In this document: positions 31,978-42,432 of the stretch, one piece after another | How positions within the stretch are numbered: position 1 is the first letter of the stretch | Layout of the letters: every line of letters begins with the position of its first letter | Assembly: GCA_025526935.1 (NCBI GenBank) | Contig: JAHLKD010000019.1 | Span: 186,001-250,000, forward strand | Reading direction: 5' to 3' | Source of the DNA: Cladochytrium replicatum | Taxonomy: Eukaryota > Chytridiomycota > Chytridiomycetes > Cladochytriales > Cladochytriaceae | Length of the DNA stretch: 64,000 bases | The notes under the pieces: generated by a model | Told to the model about the DNA's origin: nothing | Database searches by the model: none | What the model saw: only the letters and a program-made list of their open reading frames with translations | Made by a program: the position numbers and the translations under genes

Positions 31978-33660
31978 TCACAAGTTGATAGGTGGAACAG
32001 CCCAAATCAGCTTCTGTATCTGGTTCATATCGTCAGAGTCCCATCCACCACTGGTTACATCCTTCGCCAACCCAGTCCTGATGAACCGATCAATGTCGTC
32101 ATTTGAAAGCATGAAATCCTTGGCTAAACCTGTCTTCCAAGGTTTCCAATCCACCTCAGGGAGCGTTATGGACGAAAGATGCCTGATGTATGCCGTCCAG
32201 AACCTTAGCCACTCAGAAGGATATGCATCCACTAATGCCCTGAACATGCGATAGATAGTGGCAGACGTACTTAGCGAATTATTGTGCCGTATCCAGTTTC
32301 TGAGCAAAATGTGCACCCTAAGAAGAGTAAGGCTGCTCCGAGAACTTCTACTTGAAGTTGATATTCGGCTTGAGCGGTCGTCTGATTCAACAAATATGGG
32401 CCGTAAAAACTCATTTTGGGAGAGGACTTCGTAGTTTACATTGACGTACTTGATTGATGGTGGAAGAGACGGCAATTTAAGGTCATAAATAACCTCATTG
32501 ATCTTATGCATCTGGAAGCAGATACCCTGGATGACCTCTTTCACCAAAAGGATAGCCGTACGACGATGCTGCTGCAGGCTAAGCAATGCAAGGGAACTCG
32601 TTGGAGAACTGGTTCGATGTACCTTCGGAATTCTACCAATCCCCTTGATAGCCGACGATATGCTTATTAGGCCGCCTGTTGATGTTGGCACCGCAGGTGC
32701 TGCAGCTTCTGAATGACCAGCCTGTCGTTTCAGAGCAGCAAGCTCTCCCTCCAGGGCGGTCACACGTGATTTCTATTGTGAAATCTCCTGGGAAGTTGCC
32801 TGCTTCTCCCTTTCCATTGCAGCGGTGATCTCCCTGAATCTTGCTAGCTCTTCGTGCTCGCCGTGCTGAATCAATGCACCCGCCCTGCCCAATTCATCAA
32901 TGAGAGCCTTCTCTCGCACTTCTGCTGTGATGCGGGTCCTTCTCTCGTTCATTGCAGTCTCTTCAAGATCTTTTGTCATGTTCAACAGTCGTTCTGACTG
33001 TTTGAGGACCTGTTTTGTCCTTTCACGGTCCTCATCTGCTCGTTTGATGGTCGCTTGGAACTCGTCAACCTTTGCAGTGACGGGCATTCCTCTGTAAATG
33101 CCGTACTTGTGTCCCTGCCGCCTGTAAAAGTCCAGAAATGTTGTTTCCTTCTGAAAGGAAGAGCTTTTCAAGCACTCCATACGATAGGCGTTTGCTGCTG
33201 TTATGAACTCCGTTCGTCCACTGCATTCATCGTGAATTTCGTTCAGGGCTTGACGAACTAGCTTGCTGTCAGAGTTAAGTCGGTCGATCAACCCTTGAAG
33301 AACAAATCTTGGGCCGCATTCATCACGATTTGTTTGACAGTTGCTGATGAAGGCCTCCGAGTCGTAGCTGTGGCCGCTCGCTTTGAATTTTCGATACCAA
33401 AGTCGTATGTCTGAAGCAGGACAGAGTCCGTCGATGAGCAAATAGTCAGCATCCCCTTTAGTACCACGTCGCGCCGGTTTCTTTGAAGGAGCTGTCGATT
33501 TGACATCTGTCGATTTGACATCAAGGCCAACTTCTGCTTCTTCCACTTCAGAACCCGATGCCAGAGATGTTTCAGGTGCAGTCACAGGTTCTGCACTTGA
33601 TTCTCTTTCAGATGATGGTCTGGATTGTTTTAACGCTCGCTTCTTTGTAGTTCGAGGCAT
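31978..33660 (-). pseudogene. hAT second ORF (coiled-coil protein), copy 2, one in-frame stop
   Basis: ATG at 33660, TGA at 31978-31980, 560 codons in one frame broken only by TAG at 32773-32775. Unrecognised family. The N-terminus is basic (MPRTTKKRALKQ) followed by Ser/Glu-rich sequence. The middle (about 60-190) is ordered-looking, with a Trp-Tyr-Arg-Lys patch and FLDFYRRQGHKYGIYRG. About 190-310 is strongly charged with heptad-like spacing, likely coiled coil. The C-terminal ~230 residues are conserved again at 54525-54959. It lies 3' of the transposase on the same strand in both copies, so it is element-encoded. Role unknown; DNA-binding or transposase partner is a guess. Confidence 0.7.
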
Positions 33661-33827
33661 GGTGTTTGTACTGTTTGTCGTGGGAAGATACTGGCCCGGT
33701 GTTCTTAGCCGGAATGTTACAGGAATGTATGCTATAATACTTCCCTGACACTATAGTTTTCTACCCGATCTGAAAATAATAATAAGCTAGGGAAGAAACT
33801 GGCTAGTAATATTGATAGAGAGGATTC

Positions 33828-34060
33828 TGTCCACCCGGACACTTTCTCAACTCATTGACGGTACTTCAGTGATCTCTATCAAGTACAGCTAACCTCTCTA
33901 ATAACGTTACTAGCAATAAGATTCTGTCCACCCGGACACTTTCTCAACTCATTGACGATACTTCACTGATACTTCACTGATCTCGATCAAGTACAACCAA
34001 CCTCTCTACAAATACTACTTGTAATAGGATTCTGTCCAGGCGGTCGCTTTCTCAACTCCT
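33828..34060 (+). repeat. Minisatellite array 3' of transposase, copy 2
   Basis: Three units (about 33828, 33923, 34030) carrying TGTCC-N4-GGACA or a variant, opposite in orientation to the array at 37370-37975. Confidence 0.78.
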
Positions 34061-34104
34061 GGACGGTACTTCAACAGATGAACAGTCTAAACAACAATTT
34101 ATAT

Positions 34105-37100
34105 TTAAAAGAGTGGGTTATCATCAGTTGCTTCCAACTCTAATACCACATCAAAATCCTCGCCAAAATTATGCACCTTTACAAAATCCTCACTAACATC
34201 ACTTTTTGAATCTAGGGAATCATTTTTGAAGGGTTCTTCAGCACTCAATTGATGCAACCAGTCATGACGGCACATCGACGCATTTATTGTTCTTGGAGCA
34301 AGGCGGTTGCGAGTTGCAGGTACCAAATCAACCCCGGCTGAAAACTTTCGTTCGACTGGAGCGCTTGTTGCTGGTATTCCTAAATAGTCCATTGCCATCT
34401 GGCTTAGGGCTGGAAAGTTCACACTTCCAACGGTCTTCCACCAGTCCATAATATTGATTGGCTTCCCATCAGAATCAATACCGCGGAGTACCTGATCGCC
34501 AAGATAGCGATCCAGCGCATCTTTTTCCTCAGGAATCTCTTCTTGCCAGATAAAAACGGATCTAATGGCTCTCAAGCGTTCAGCGTCCGTTTTTTTCTGT
34601 CTATCACCGGAAGCTCCGCTCGAATCGTGTCGACGTTCTGGCGTGTTTCCAAAAACATCGGCACCACTGTTCTTGATTTTCCGTGACTTATACGATTCCT
34701 CCCAGACTTTCCGCACTAGGGTGACCTGATCCCTTCCTACATCTTTCTCCCAAGCCTTTGAAAATCGATAATATTGATCCTAAAAACGAGGATCGAGTAC
34801 CGTAGCAACTGCTAAACACGGGCTCTTAGCGATTGAGTAATATATTCTCAGCTTATCTAGTGCATTTCGAAATGCTTTGGTGAAAGTTTCATCCAATTCT
34901 GCCTCCTCTAGGTCCTCCAGTTGATCGATAAGATCGTTGTAAAATGGAATAACAAGCGGAAGTGTTGGATATCTAGACCCCTCGATTGCCTTTGACATAA
35001 CCTCAAAAACACTCAAACCATCCCGGATCTTCTGTAGGACCTCCCAGTGCTTTGGATTTATTGACCAATCTTTCAAAGAATCTTCAATCCAGCATATTTT
35101 GTCCATTGCCTCATCAACGCATTTATTGTTCTTGGAGCAAGGCGGTTGCGAGTTGCAGGTACCAAATCAACCCCAGCTGAAAACTTTTGTTCGACTGGAG
35201 CGCTTGTTGCTGGTATTCCTAAATAGTCCATTGCCATCTGGTTAGGGGTGGAAAGTTCACACTTCCAACGGTCTTCCACCAGTCCATAATATTGAATCTC
35301 TTCTTGCCAGATGAAAACGGATCTAATGGCTCTCAAGCGTTCAGCGTCCTTTTTTTTTCTGTCTATCACCAGAAGCTCCGCTCGAATCGTGTCGACGTTC
35401 TGGCGTGTTTCCAAAAACATCAGCACCACTTTTCTTGATTTTCCGTGACTAATACGATTCCTCCCAGACTTTCTGCACTAGGGTGACCTGATCCCTTCCT
35501 ACATCTTTCTCCCAAGCCTTTGAAAATCGATAATATTGATCCTTAAAACGAGGATCGAGTACCGTAGCAACTGCTAAACACGGGCTCTTAGGGATTGAGT
35601 AATATGTTCTGAGCTTATCTAGTGCATTTCGAAATGCTTTGGTGAAAGTTTCATCCAATTCTGCCTCCCCTCGATTGCCTTTGACATAACCTCAAAAACA
35701 CTCAAACCATCCCGGATCTTCTGTAGGACCTCCCATTGCTTTGGATTTATTGACCAATCTTTCTAAGAATCTTCAGTCCAGCATATTTTGTCCATTGCCT
35801 CTCGTAGCTGTAAGGCTCGTTTGACCATATAGAACGTGCTATTCCAGCGAGTTGTCACATCGATAATTGGTAATAGAGGAACCAGTTTCACAAATTGGCA
35901 CGAATCAATAAATGAGCTTCGTCGTTTTGGGGAAGACCGGATTCCTCTGACTAGCCGTTAAACAAGGTTTATGACATTCCGTTAAGGAAGGTTTATGACA
36001 TCAACGCTGGAGATATCGACATTTGCGACTGTGTCCCCTGCGGATGCGAATGTATCGATAGAATCCTTTGCTGCAAGATTGATAATGTGTGCCATACACC
36101 GCATGTGTTGAGTTTCTGCAGACCACGCAATATCCCTATCTTCCAAGAGCGTCTCCAGCTTAGCACTCATGGTAAAGTTGTTTGAACCGTTGTCGGTTGT
36201 AAGGCACAATAAGCATTTACCCGATAGCATGCCAAATTCATCCAGACACTTGACAAGCTGACTAGACATGGCGACGCCTTCATGCTTTCCAACCATCGGA
36301 ATCATCTGCAGCAGCAAGTCCTGCGGCTCCCATTCTTTCGTGATGAAGTGGGCAGTAATTCCAAGAAAAGAAATCTGGTTCTTTGATGTCCAACAGTCAG
36401 CTGTTATTGATACTTTTGAAGGCGAACCAACAATCAGACCTTTAACGAGCTCCTTCTGCCTATCGTAAAGATCCATCTCCTTTTGCTTCACTGCTTTTGC
36501 CGTCTTTGGTGTATAGTTTGGCTGAAAAGTCTTCAGCATGCTGACAAAGAACTCGTTCTCCACAACAGTAAAAGCCTGATTGTCTGCAGCAATCCAGTCC
36601 AAAATCGACCGCCACGCTACGTCTGGATTGAACACAAAGTTTTGCTCCTTCTCCTGCGAGCCGAAATTCAATGTCTGTTGTCCCTTGGGGACAATGTCCA
36701 ACAGTCCAAGCGACCTGGCAATACTTCCATGGTAGTTTTTCAGATGCCGGAGGAAGTTTTTTGTTGATCCTGTCTTATCGACCTTCTGGCTCCACTTGCA
36801 TTTCGCAACCAAACATGTTCTCAGACCATTATCAACCTTATAGTAATCCTTCGCTATGCCGCCTCGACTACCTCTACAGTCCGCCATGCTATCAACATCT
36901 GCGTCTGATGAAACCATTGATGGTTGAACTGATCCAGCTGCAGGCTCCTGTCGCACTGAAGAGTCAGCAAAACTAACGTTGGCAGGAAGCTGTGGTGCAT
37001 GCTGAGAAGCCGGGCCCAACTCGCTGGAGTCATTGGAAGAAGATGTGGAGCTCGCGCTCTCGAGCGCTGTTGTTGCCACCGTGTCCTGATACATGTCTGC

Positions 37101-37254
37101 GTTTGTCCTGCATGATGTTCCCCTCGCTGGACGCCTCTGAAATTTGGGGGGCTGGCAGACTTTGCTTCCGTGTGTCAAGCGGATGACTGTCCACCAGTCT
37201 TTGGCTTGCGTCGGACGCTGCCTTACGCTTTGGTTTAATAAAGGGGGCGTCCAT
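34105..37254 (-). pseudogene. hAT transposase, copy 2, rearranged
   Basis: ATG at 37254, end at 34105. The N-terminal half (NLS, BED finger, catalytic Asp motifs) is readable with a frameshift near 37060. The C-terminal portion occurs twice: 35110-35965 lacks part of the dimerisation region and matches hAT copy 3, whereas 34105-35109 is the complete type seen in copy 1, including the same TAG in place of Lys (near 34783). The gene is therefore a fusion of two sublineages by unequal exchange or internal duplication. Confidence 0.85.
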
Positions 37255-37369
37255 TTTTGCTGTGGTGTGGCTGGAACGTTACCGACTCTAATGTCCAGGT
37301 GCACAGAAAGCACAGCTCCCGAGGTCTGTCGTGGTAGAAATTGTTTGTTACAGAACTTCCGTTGTGACT

Positions 37370-37975
37370 TCTTGGAAAGTGTCCGGGTGGACAGAATCGT
37401 ATTGCTAGTAACATTGATAGAGGTTAGTTGTACTGGGTAGAGATAACTGAAGTACGTCAATGAGTTGAGAAAGTGTCCGGGTGGACAGAATCCTATTGCT
37501 AGTAACATTGATAGAGAGGTTAGCTGTATTGGGTAGAGATAACTGAAGTACGTCAATGAGTTGAGAAAGTGTCCGGGTGGACAGAATCTTATTGCTAGTA
37601 ACATTGATAGAGATGTTAGTTTGTACTTGATAGAGATCACTCAAGTACCGTCAATGAGTTAAGAAAGTGTCTGGGTGGACAGAATCTTATTGCTAGTAAC
37701 ATTGATAGAGAGGTTAGCTGTACTTGATAGAGATCACTGAAGTACCGTCAATGAGTTGAGAAAGTGTCCGGGTGGACAGAATTTTATTGCTAGTAACATT
37801 GATAGAGAGGTTAGTTGTATTGGGTAGAGATAACTGAAGTACGTCAATGAGTTGAGAAAGTGTCCGGGTGGACAGAAAATACATGCCTCGATGTCCGTTG
37901 TGATGCAAAATTGTTTGATACATACAAAACTTATATTGCGTCTTCTTGGAAAGTGTCCGCGTGGACAGAAAGAAC
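37370..37975 (-). repeat. Minisatellite array 5' of transposase, copy 2 (about 7 units)
   Basis: Units of about 94-100 bp carrying GTGTCCGGGTGGACAGAA begin near 37380, 37475, 37569, 37667, 37768, 37861 and 37954. Copy 1 has four at this place, so unit number varies. Confidence 0.85.
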
Positions 37976-38198
37976 AATAGCTTCGTTTTAGATTCTCTAT
38001 CACATCGGGTTTTACTCAGGTCTGACTTTTGACCCGAGAAGGGTTTTCCTACTGGACCCGATACCTGACCCGGATCCGACCCGAAAATTTTCCATGAAAA
38101 CCCGGCACTCGGGTCGGGTACATTTAGTCAATGGACCCGGACCCGACCCGAAAGACCCTAAAACCCACCGATCCTTAGTGGTGTCACATGATTTTCCA

Positions 38199-38226
38199 GG
38201 AGCAGGTACAGATTTGTACCTGCTCC
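38199..38226. repeat. Perfect 12-bp hairpin with 4-nt loop
   Basis: Arms GGAGCAGGTACA and TGTACCTGCTCC with loop GATT. The 3' arm context (CAGATTTGTACCTGCTC) recurs near 38274. It may be a small foldback element or the edge of one. Confidence 0.7.
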
Positions 38227-38359
38227 TCCACGTTTGCAACATCAAGCAGCATGCAAATCGACGTTGAGTGGGTTCAGATTTGTACCTGCTCGGAGCTCCA
38301 GAAAGCTTGTAATATTACTGAAAGGACCCTTTAATCTTCTTACGCAAAAAGTGCTCAGG

Positions 38360-38655
38360 ACTCAAATATTTGCCAAATGATAACTATTCGCCAAATATTT
38401 GTCGAATCAAACACAAATATTTGGCGAATAGGAAACATTCTGCAAATACTTTACAAATCAATTAGGCAAATATCTATTTGTCAAATATATTTGGGCAAAT
38501 CAAATATTGTAAAGCATTTGACAAGTGGTATGTCAAATATTTGGCCAGTCAAATGGAGCGTCTGGCATTTGACTGGCGAGTCAAATCAAACGAAGCCACA
38601 AGTGGTCACGAGTCAAAAGTAGCAAAATATTTGACTTGATTTGACTCGTGGCAGA
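38360..38655. repeat. Foldback element rich in CAAATATTTG hairpins
   Basis: Three perfect inverted repeats in under 300 bp: CTATTCGCCAAATATTTG (38384-38401) with its reverse complement at 38414-38431; GCCAGTCAAATG (about 38545) with CATTTGACTGGC; and CACGAGTCAAA with TTTGACTCGTG bounding the right side. The outer edges start GACTCAAATATTTG at left and end ATTTGACTCGTGG at right, so it resembles a MITE. It abuts the truncated LINE. Confidence 0.65.
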
Positions 38656-40748
38656 CCCTTGGCCCGCAAAGTACAAGAACGGAGACAAAACAGAACCTTG
38701 AAAAAGACCAAAAACAAATCGGTAGCATGATTTTCTATAATGACCTGAGAAGAACAACTATCAAACATACTCATCAAAACAGAGATCAAACGGTTTGGAA
38801 TTCTGGGAAATTGACGAAGACGTTCCCACAAAAGAGGCCTATGCACAGTATTATACGCTACTTTAATATCTAAGAAAACAACAATAAGGTAGAGCAGTGC
38901 GGGACGCCCTTCGAAGGGTAGCATCTAATGCAAAACACACTCAACACCTGAACGATTGGCCTGGAAACCAGCTTGGGTGGGTTCAAGTTTACCAACATAA
39001 GCTACAAGCATAGGAAGCAGGGTGCGCTCAAAGATTCTTCTATCAACATTGGTTAAAGTAATGGGGCGGTACTGACTAATATCACCAATGGAGCCCTTAT
39101 TCTTCCAAACAGGTAACAACAAGCCAGCATTCCAGGCAGAGGGCGACAAACCTGAACGGAAAATAGCGTTTGAAAGTTGAACAAAAAGGATAGCAACATC
39201 AGAAGCTAACGGCTTAAATAACTCAGCTGGAATATGGTTTGGGCCAGGAGCAGAGTTGTTTGGGGAAGAACGAATAGCACAAACAAAGTCACTAACACTA
39301 ACTGACACAGAATCATTCAGCGCATGTAGACGAACGTGTTCTGCACTGGCAGAGGATTGTGCAAACTGAGTCTGATAAACGGAGGCAAAGTGATTGCGAT
39401 AATGAGATAAAGAGGCAGGATCAGACAGTAAACCACTTGCAGCTGAGCGCCGTTGATGACACCTACGCGCAGTGGAAAGAACTTTGCTAACCTCGGTTAA
39501 AGAACTGGGAGAAGAACTAAACATATTGTCGCCAGAAGCCTCTCGAGCTCGCTGAGAAAGAGACCAAGTACGAATAGCTTTGACACGCTCACGCGATAGC
39601 CGGTCACGCTCCAAGCGGCAATACTCAACTAAACCAGGATCAGGATCATCACAGGAAGAAACAGCTAAATAGTGCTTATGAGCAAGTAAGTAGCTCCGTC
39701 GCAAGGCCACTAAATGCGGCGGCAACAATGGCAGGGCAGGGCGACGGCGAACTAAACTGGGGGGTCCAATGACACAAGCAGCACACGAAGTAACAAAGGA
39801 AAAAATAATATCCAATGCAGAGTCAATACATCCCTGTGCAACATCCACAGACATTTGGGCAAAGGCGGGAGCTTCTAAAATTGGACTGAGTGCAGCATTG
39901 ACATCAGCAAGGGTGGGATCAAAAAACAAATGTCCCACATCCTCCATTGCTTGAAAGACAGCAGGTTCACGCAACAGATGAGCAGCCCAGCGCTTGTGGG
40001 GGGGTGCAGCAGAGGGAGCGCTGGCATTGGGAGGAGCAAAAGAAAAAACAGCTGTAACCGGAAAATGGTCAGAAGCCCAAGGCATAAACTCGCCGTCGGC
40101 TAGACGACTATGAACTATGTAAGAAATAGGATCACATTGAAGCAGAGGATTGACAAACAACAAATCGATAATGGAGTCACCATTGCGAGAAGAAAATGTG
40201 GGGTTATGACAGGAAGGGTGCTTAACCAGAGAGAAACTAGCGGCAGAAATAAATTGCTCAAACAACCTACCCCTAAGATTTGAAGAATGATCACCAGTAG
40301 CTAAAAAACGGGCATTGAAATCGCCCAACAAAAGAACAGGGCACGGAGACGACGGGACATGTTGAGGAAGTGAAGCAATAAACTCTTCAAGGAAGGGGTC
40401 CTGAGCAATACCACACGGAGGCAAATAATACCCTCCAACCAAAAGCCCACGAAATGTAAACCATAGAGAGGTGCCACCATAACTAGAAACGAGACGGAAA
40501 TCAGAAGCTCTACAAAGACTGCGATTGATCAAGACTCCCACACCAGCCTGTCGTGTACCCGATGACCCAGGAGAAAAACGAGTGTCAAAAATCAAATCTG
40601 GAGAAGGCAGCGGGTCTAAAGGAAAAAGGTGTGTTTCAGTCAGGAGCAGAAAAACAATGTGATTTGCGCGCATAAAACGAAACAGTGAATCAAGAACTCC
40701 AAAGCTCAAATTGCGACAATTGAAGGTACCAACTCGAACACTAATCAT
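38656..40748 (-). pseudogene. LINE ORF2: endonuclease plus truncated reverse transcriptase
   Basis: Starts at ATG 40748, whose bases overlap the stop of ORF1. Residues about 1-240 form an APE-type endonuclease (TFNCRN, TETHLF, LLGDFNAR, SIIDLLFVN, ASDH). RT begins with SAPGPNHIPAELFKPL, SQYRPITLTNVDRRIFER and TQAGF, then a frame break near 38925, DIKVAYNTVHRPLL, and a shifted QGSVLSPFLY box. The sequence stops just before the expected FADD and meets the foldback element, so the element is dead. Confidence 0.87.
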
Positions 40749-42142
40749 TGACGAAGATGGGTTGAGCGAGGCTGACGCGCAATCCCGCGGGCACTGTCCA
40801 GCACAGTTTCCTGAGCATCCATGGGGAGCTGACCACGGACATACAGGAAAATAGCAGGATCAGTAACTGAACTGAGGATATGTGCATATCTCTTGTGGAC
40901 AACTTCCCTGACCGCAGCCTCCCGCTGCTCCAAAGGCAGAGTAGAGGCTCGGCGAAGAAAGTCAGGGTTTGATTCGTCAGTGGAAGCTTCCTGGGTGGAG
41001 AAGTGCGCACGGAGAGCAATTGCGGTTGAGCGAATACAGATAAAGGAAGCAATGTTGCGACCAACGAAACTGATGTGGCGGATACCACGCACCACCTCAT
41101 CGCCCAAGAGAGCCCTCAGCATGGTCCGCACAAAGCCGAGCCGCTGTCTCATGATGTCCTTGATGTACACAGTGGTCAAATCATCCACACGGGCCTGAAG
41201 ATCAGCAGGTGGGGAGACCAGCAGCGGAGAGGTCAGAGGATAGAATACGACAGGCCGAGGGCCACAAAGGCTGACATTCGAAGTGGGGTCACGACCAGCA
41301 AGGGCAGTCCTGACAGCTTCTGTACGAGATTCAGCACTCAGTGTGGGGAGACTCTCAAGCACACGGGCACGGGCATTGGCAGCAGCAGCGGCATAAGTGC
41401 GTGGACCACGAGGTCCACGTGGGGCAGGTCGACTAGACGGGGGGCGAGGGCCAGGAGCACCAGAGTTCCCAAGATTGTCCTGAATTGAAGGATTACCATG
41501 CAGTTGTCTAGGGGGAAGGCACACAGGCGCAGCCACATCATCATGGAGGGAGACAGGGGCAACCGGAGGTGAAGGCGAAGGCAGCGGCCTCCCAAAGCGA
41601 CCCACCAGATCCTCGGCCATATCACGACAAACACTAAAAAATTCAGCAGGAGTGTCCCTCGGCAAGTGTGCAAGCATAGGATCCAGCATCGCCAACGGAT
41701 CAAAGGTTGCACAAACAGATCGCATCTGAGTGAGAACAACACGGAGATCGGCCAGAGATGCAACACTCGAGGGAGCAGCCACAGCAGCAAGAACCCGGAC
41801 ACCCGGCAGATGTGATCGGGAACGAGAACGGGAGCGACCACGGGGCAATTCATGTTCAGCAGGTCTTTTGGCGCGTCGGTCACGTGATCGGAAGTCACGT
41901 GATTCGGCATTTTCATCCTCCCCCATATTCACATCATCGGCCCAGTGAATTGGAGAGGCAGGAGCGGAGAATGGAAGCTGTGGAGCGGAATTTTCAACAG
42001 AGGAGGCACGGGGGTGCGAACGGGCCTCAAAAATCACGGTGCCACCAGAAAGTCCATCAGGGGGCACAGCGGGGGGTGCGGCGGGCGGCGCGGCATGCGG
42101 CGCATCAGGCGGCTGCGCATGCGGAGCGCTGGGAGGCGGCAT
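40745..42142 (-). CDS. LINE ORF1 protein
   Basis: 465 aa, ATG at 42142. The N-terminus is Pro/Ala-rich (repeated AAPPAAPP-like), followed by an Arg/Ser-rich basic patch (about 85-110) and a structured C-terminal half. It probably binds the element RNA, as ORF1 proteins of non-LTR elements do. I see no CCHC knuckle. ORF1 and ORF2 overlap by the tetranucleotide ATGA, which suggests stop-restart translation of ORF2. The frame is intact although ORF2 is not. Confidence 0.75.
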   Translation of the reverse strand: MPPPSAPHAQPPDAPHAAPPAAPPAVPPDGLSGGTVIFEARSHPRASSVENSAPQLPFSAPASPIHWADDVNMGEDENAESRDFRSRDRRAKRPAEHELPRGRSRSRSRSHLPGVRVLAAVAAPSSVASLADLRVVLTQMRSVCATFDPLAMLDPMLAHLPRDTPAEFFSVCRDMAEDLVGRFGRPLPSPSPPVAPVSLHDDVAAPVCLPPRQLHGNPSIQDNLGNSGAPGPRPPSSRPAPRGPRGPRTYAAAAANARARVLESLPTLSAESRTEAVRTALAGRDPTSNVSLCGPRPVVFYPLTSPLLVSPPADLQARVDDLTTVYIKDIMRQRLGFVRTMLRALLGDEVVRGIRHISFVGRNIASFICIRSTAIALRAHFSTQEASTDESNPDFLRRASTLPLEQREAAVREVVHKRYAHILSSVTDPAIFLYVRGQLPMDAQETVLDSARGIARQPRSTHLRQ

Positions 42143-42148
42143 TGATTT

Positions 42149-42150
<2 letters not shown>

Positions 42151-42202
<52 letters not shown>

Positions 42203-42203
42203 G
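42151..42203 (+). repeat. (GA)n microsatellite
   Basis: About 53 bp of GA with one interruption, between the LINE ORF1 start and a 17-nt T run. On the LINE strand it is a (CT)n tract in the 5' leader. Confidence 0.95.
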
Positions 42204-42204
42204 G

Positions 42205-42324
42205 TTTTTTTTTTTTTTTTTGAACTTCATAATATGTATTTATTGTCCAACCAATACATATCACCCGCTGGTGCAAAATCCAAATACAAGTGTAAAAATA
42301 CACGTAAATTGGCAGCACATGGGG
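42205..42324 (-). mobile_element. Short retroelement 3' end with 17-nt poly(A)
   Basis: On the minus strand, about 100 bp matching 23422-23509 run directly into a 17-nt A tract (42221-42205). This marks an RNA-derived, 5'-truncated insertion. Its 5' edge lies within 10 bp of the tRNA-like gene. Confidence 0.6.
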
Positions 42325-42331
42325 TCTATAA

Positions 42332-42413
42332 GGTGATATGGCCGAGTTGGTTAAGGCGTGGGTCTCAAGTTCCCATCTCGAAAGAGGCAGGAGTTCGAAT
42401 CTCCTTGCCTCCA
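42332..42413 (+). tRNA. tRNA-Leu(CAA)-like gene, acceptor stem mispaired
   Basis: 82 nt with a D-arm (TGGCCGAGTTGGTTAAGGC), anticodon loop CTCAAGT (anticodon CAA), a long variable arm TCTCGAAAGA typical of class II tRNAs, and a T-arm AGGAG-TTCGAAT-CTCCT. The acceptor strands GGTGATA and TGCCTCC form only four Watson-Crick pairs and one wobble, with two mismatches. No T-run terminator follows closely. It may be a pseudogene or a recombined tRNA. Confidence 0.6.
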
Positions 42414-42432
42414 TAGGGAGGAAAGTTATAAA

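Larger units (their letters stand above)
31679..38177 (-). mobile_element. hAT-like DNA transposon, copy 2 (6499 bp)
   Basis: In element sense the left end is at 38177 (TAAGGATCGGTGGG) and the right end at 31679 (TAAGGTTTGGCGGG as read on +). Order in sense: GGGTC-rich end, seven minisatellite units, broken transposase with a partial duplication, three inverted units, second ORF, palindromic end. The flanks TCAGAGAT and GTGGTGTC do not match, so either the target duplication was lost or the copy is rearranged. It preserves the fullest second ORF. Confidence 0.82.

Noticed and set aside
32773-32775. UAG read as an amino acid in this genome
   Set aside because: ATP2 and the intact GMC gene end with TAG at the family-typical C-terminus, so UAG is a stop.
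37370-37975. Regular repeats with palindromes that could suggest a CRISPR array
   Set aside because: Units of ~95 bp are similar along their whole length with no unique spacers, and the genome is eukaryotic. It is a minisatellite.
42205-42413. A tRNA-derived SINE
   Set aside because: The tRNA-like part and the poly(A) lie on opposite strands and the second copy of the tail (23422) has no tRNA part.
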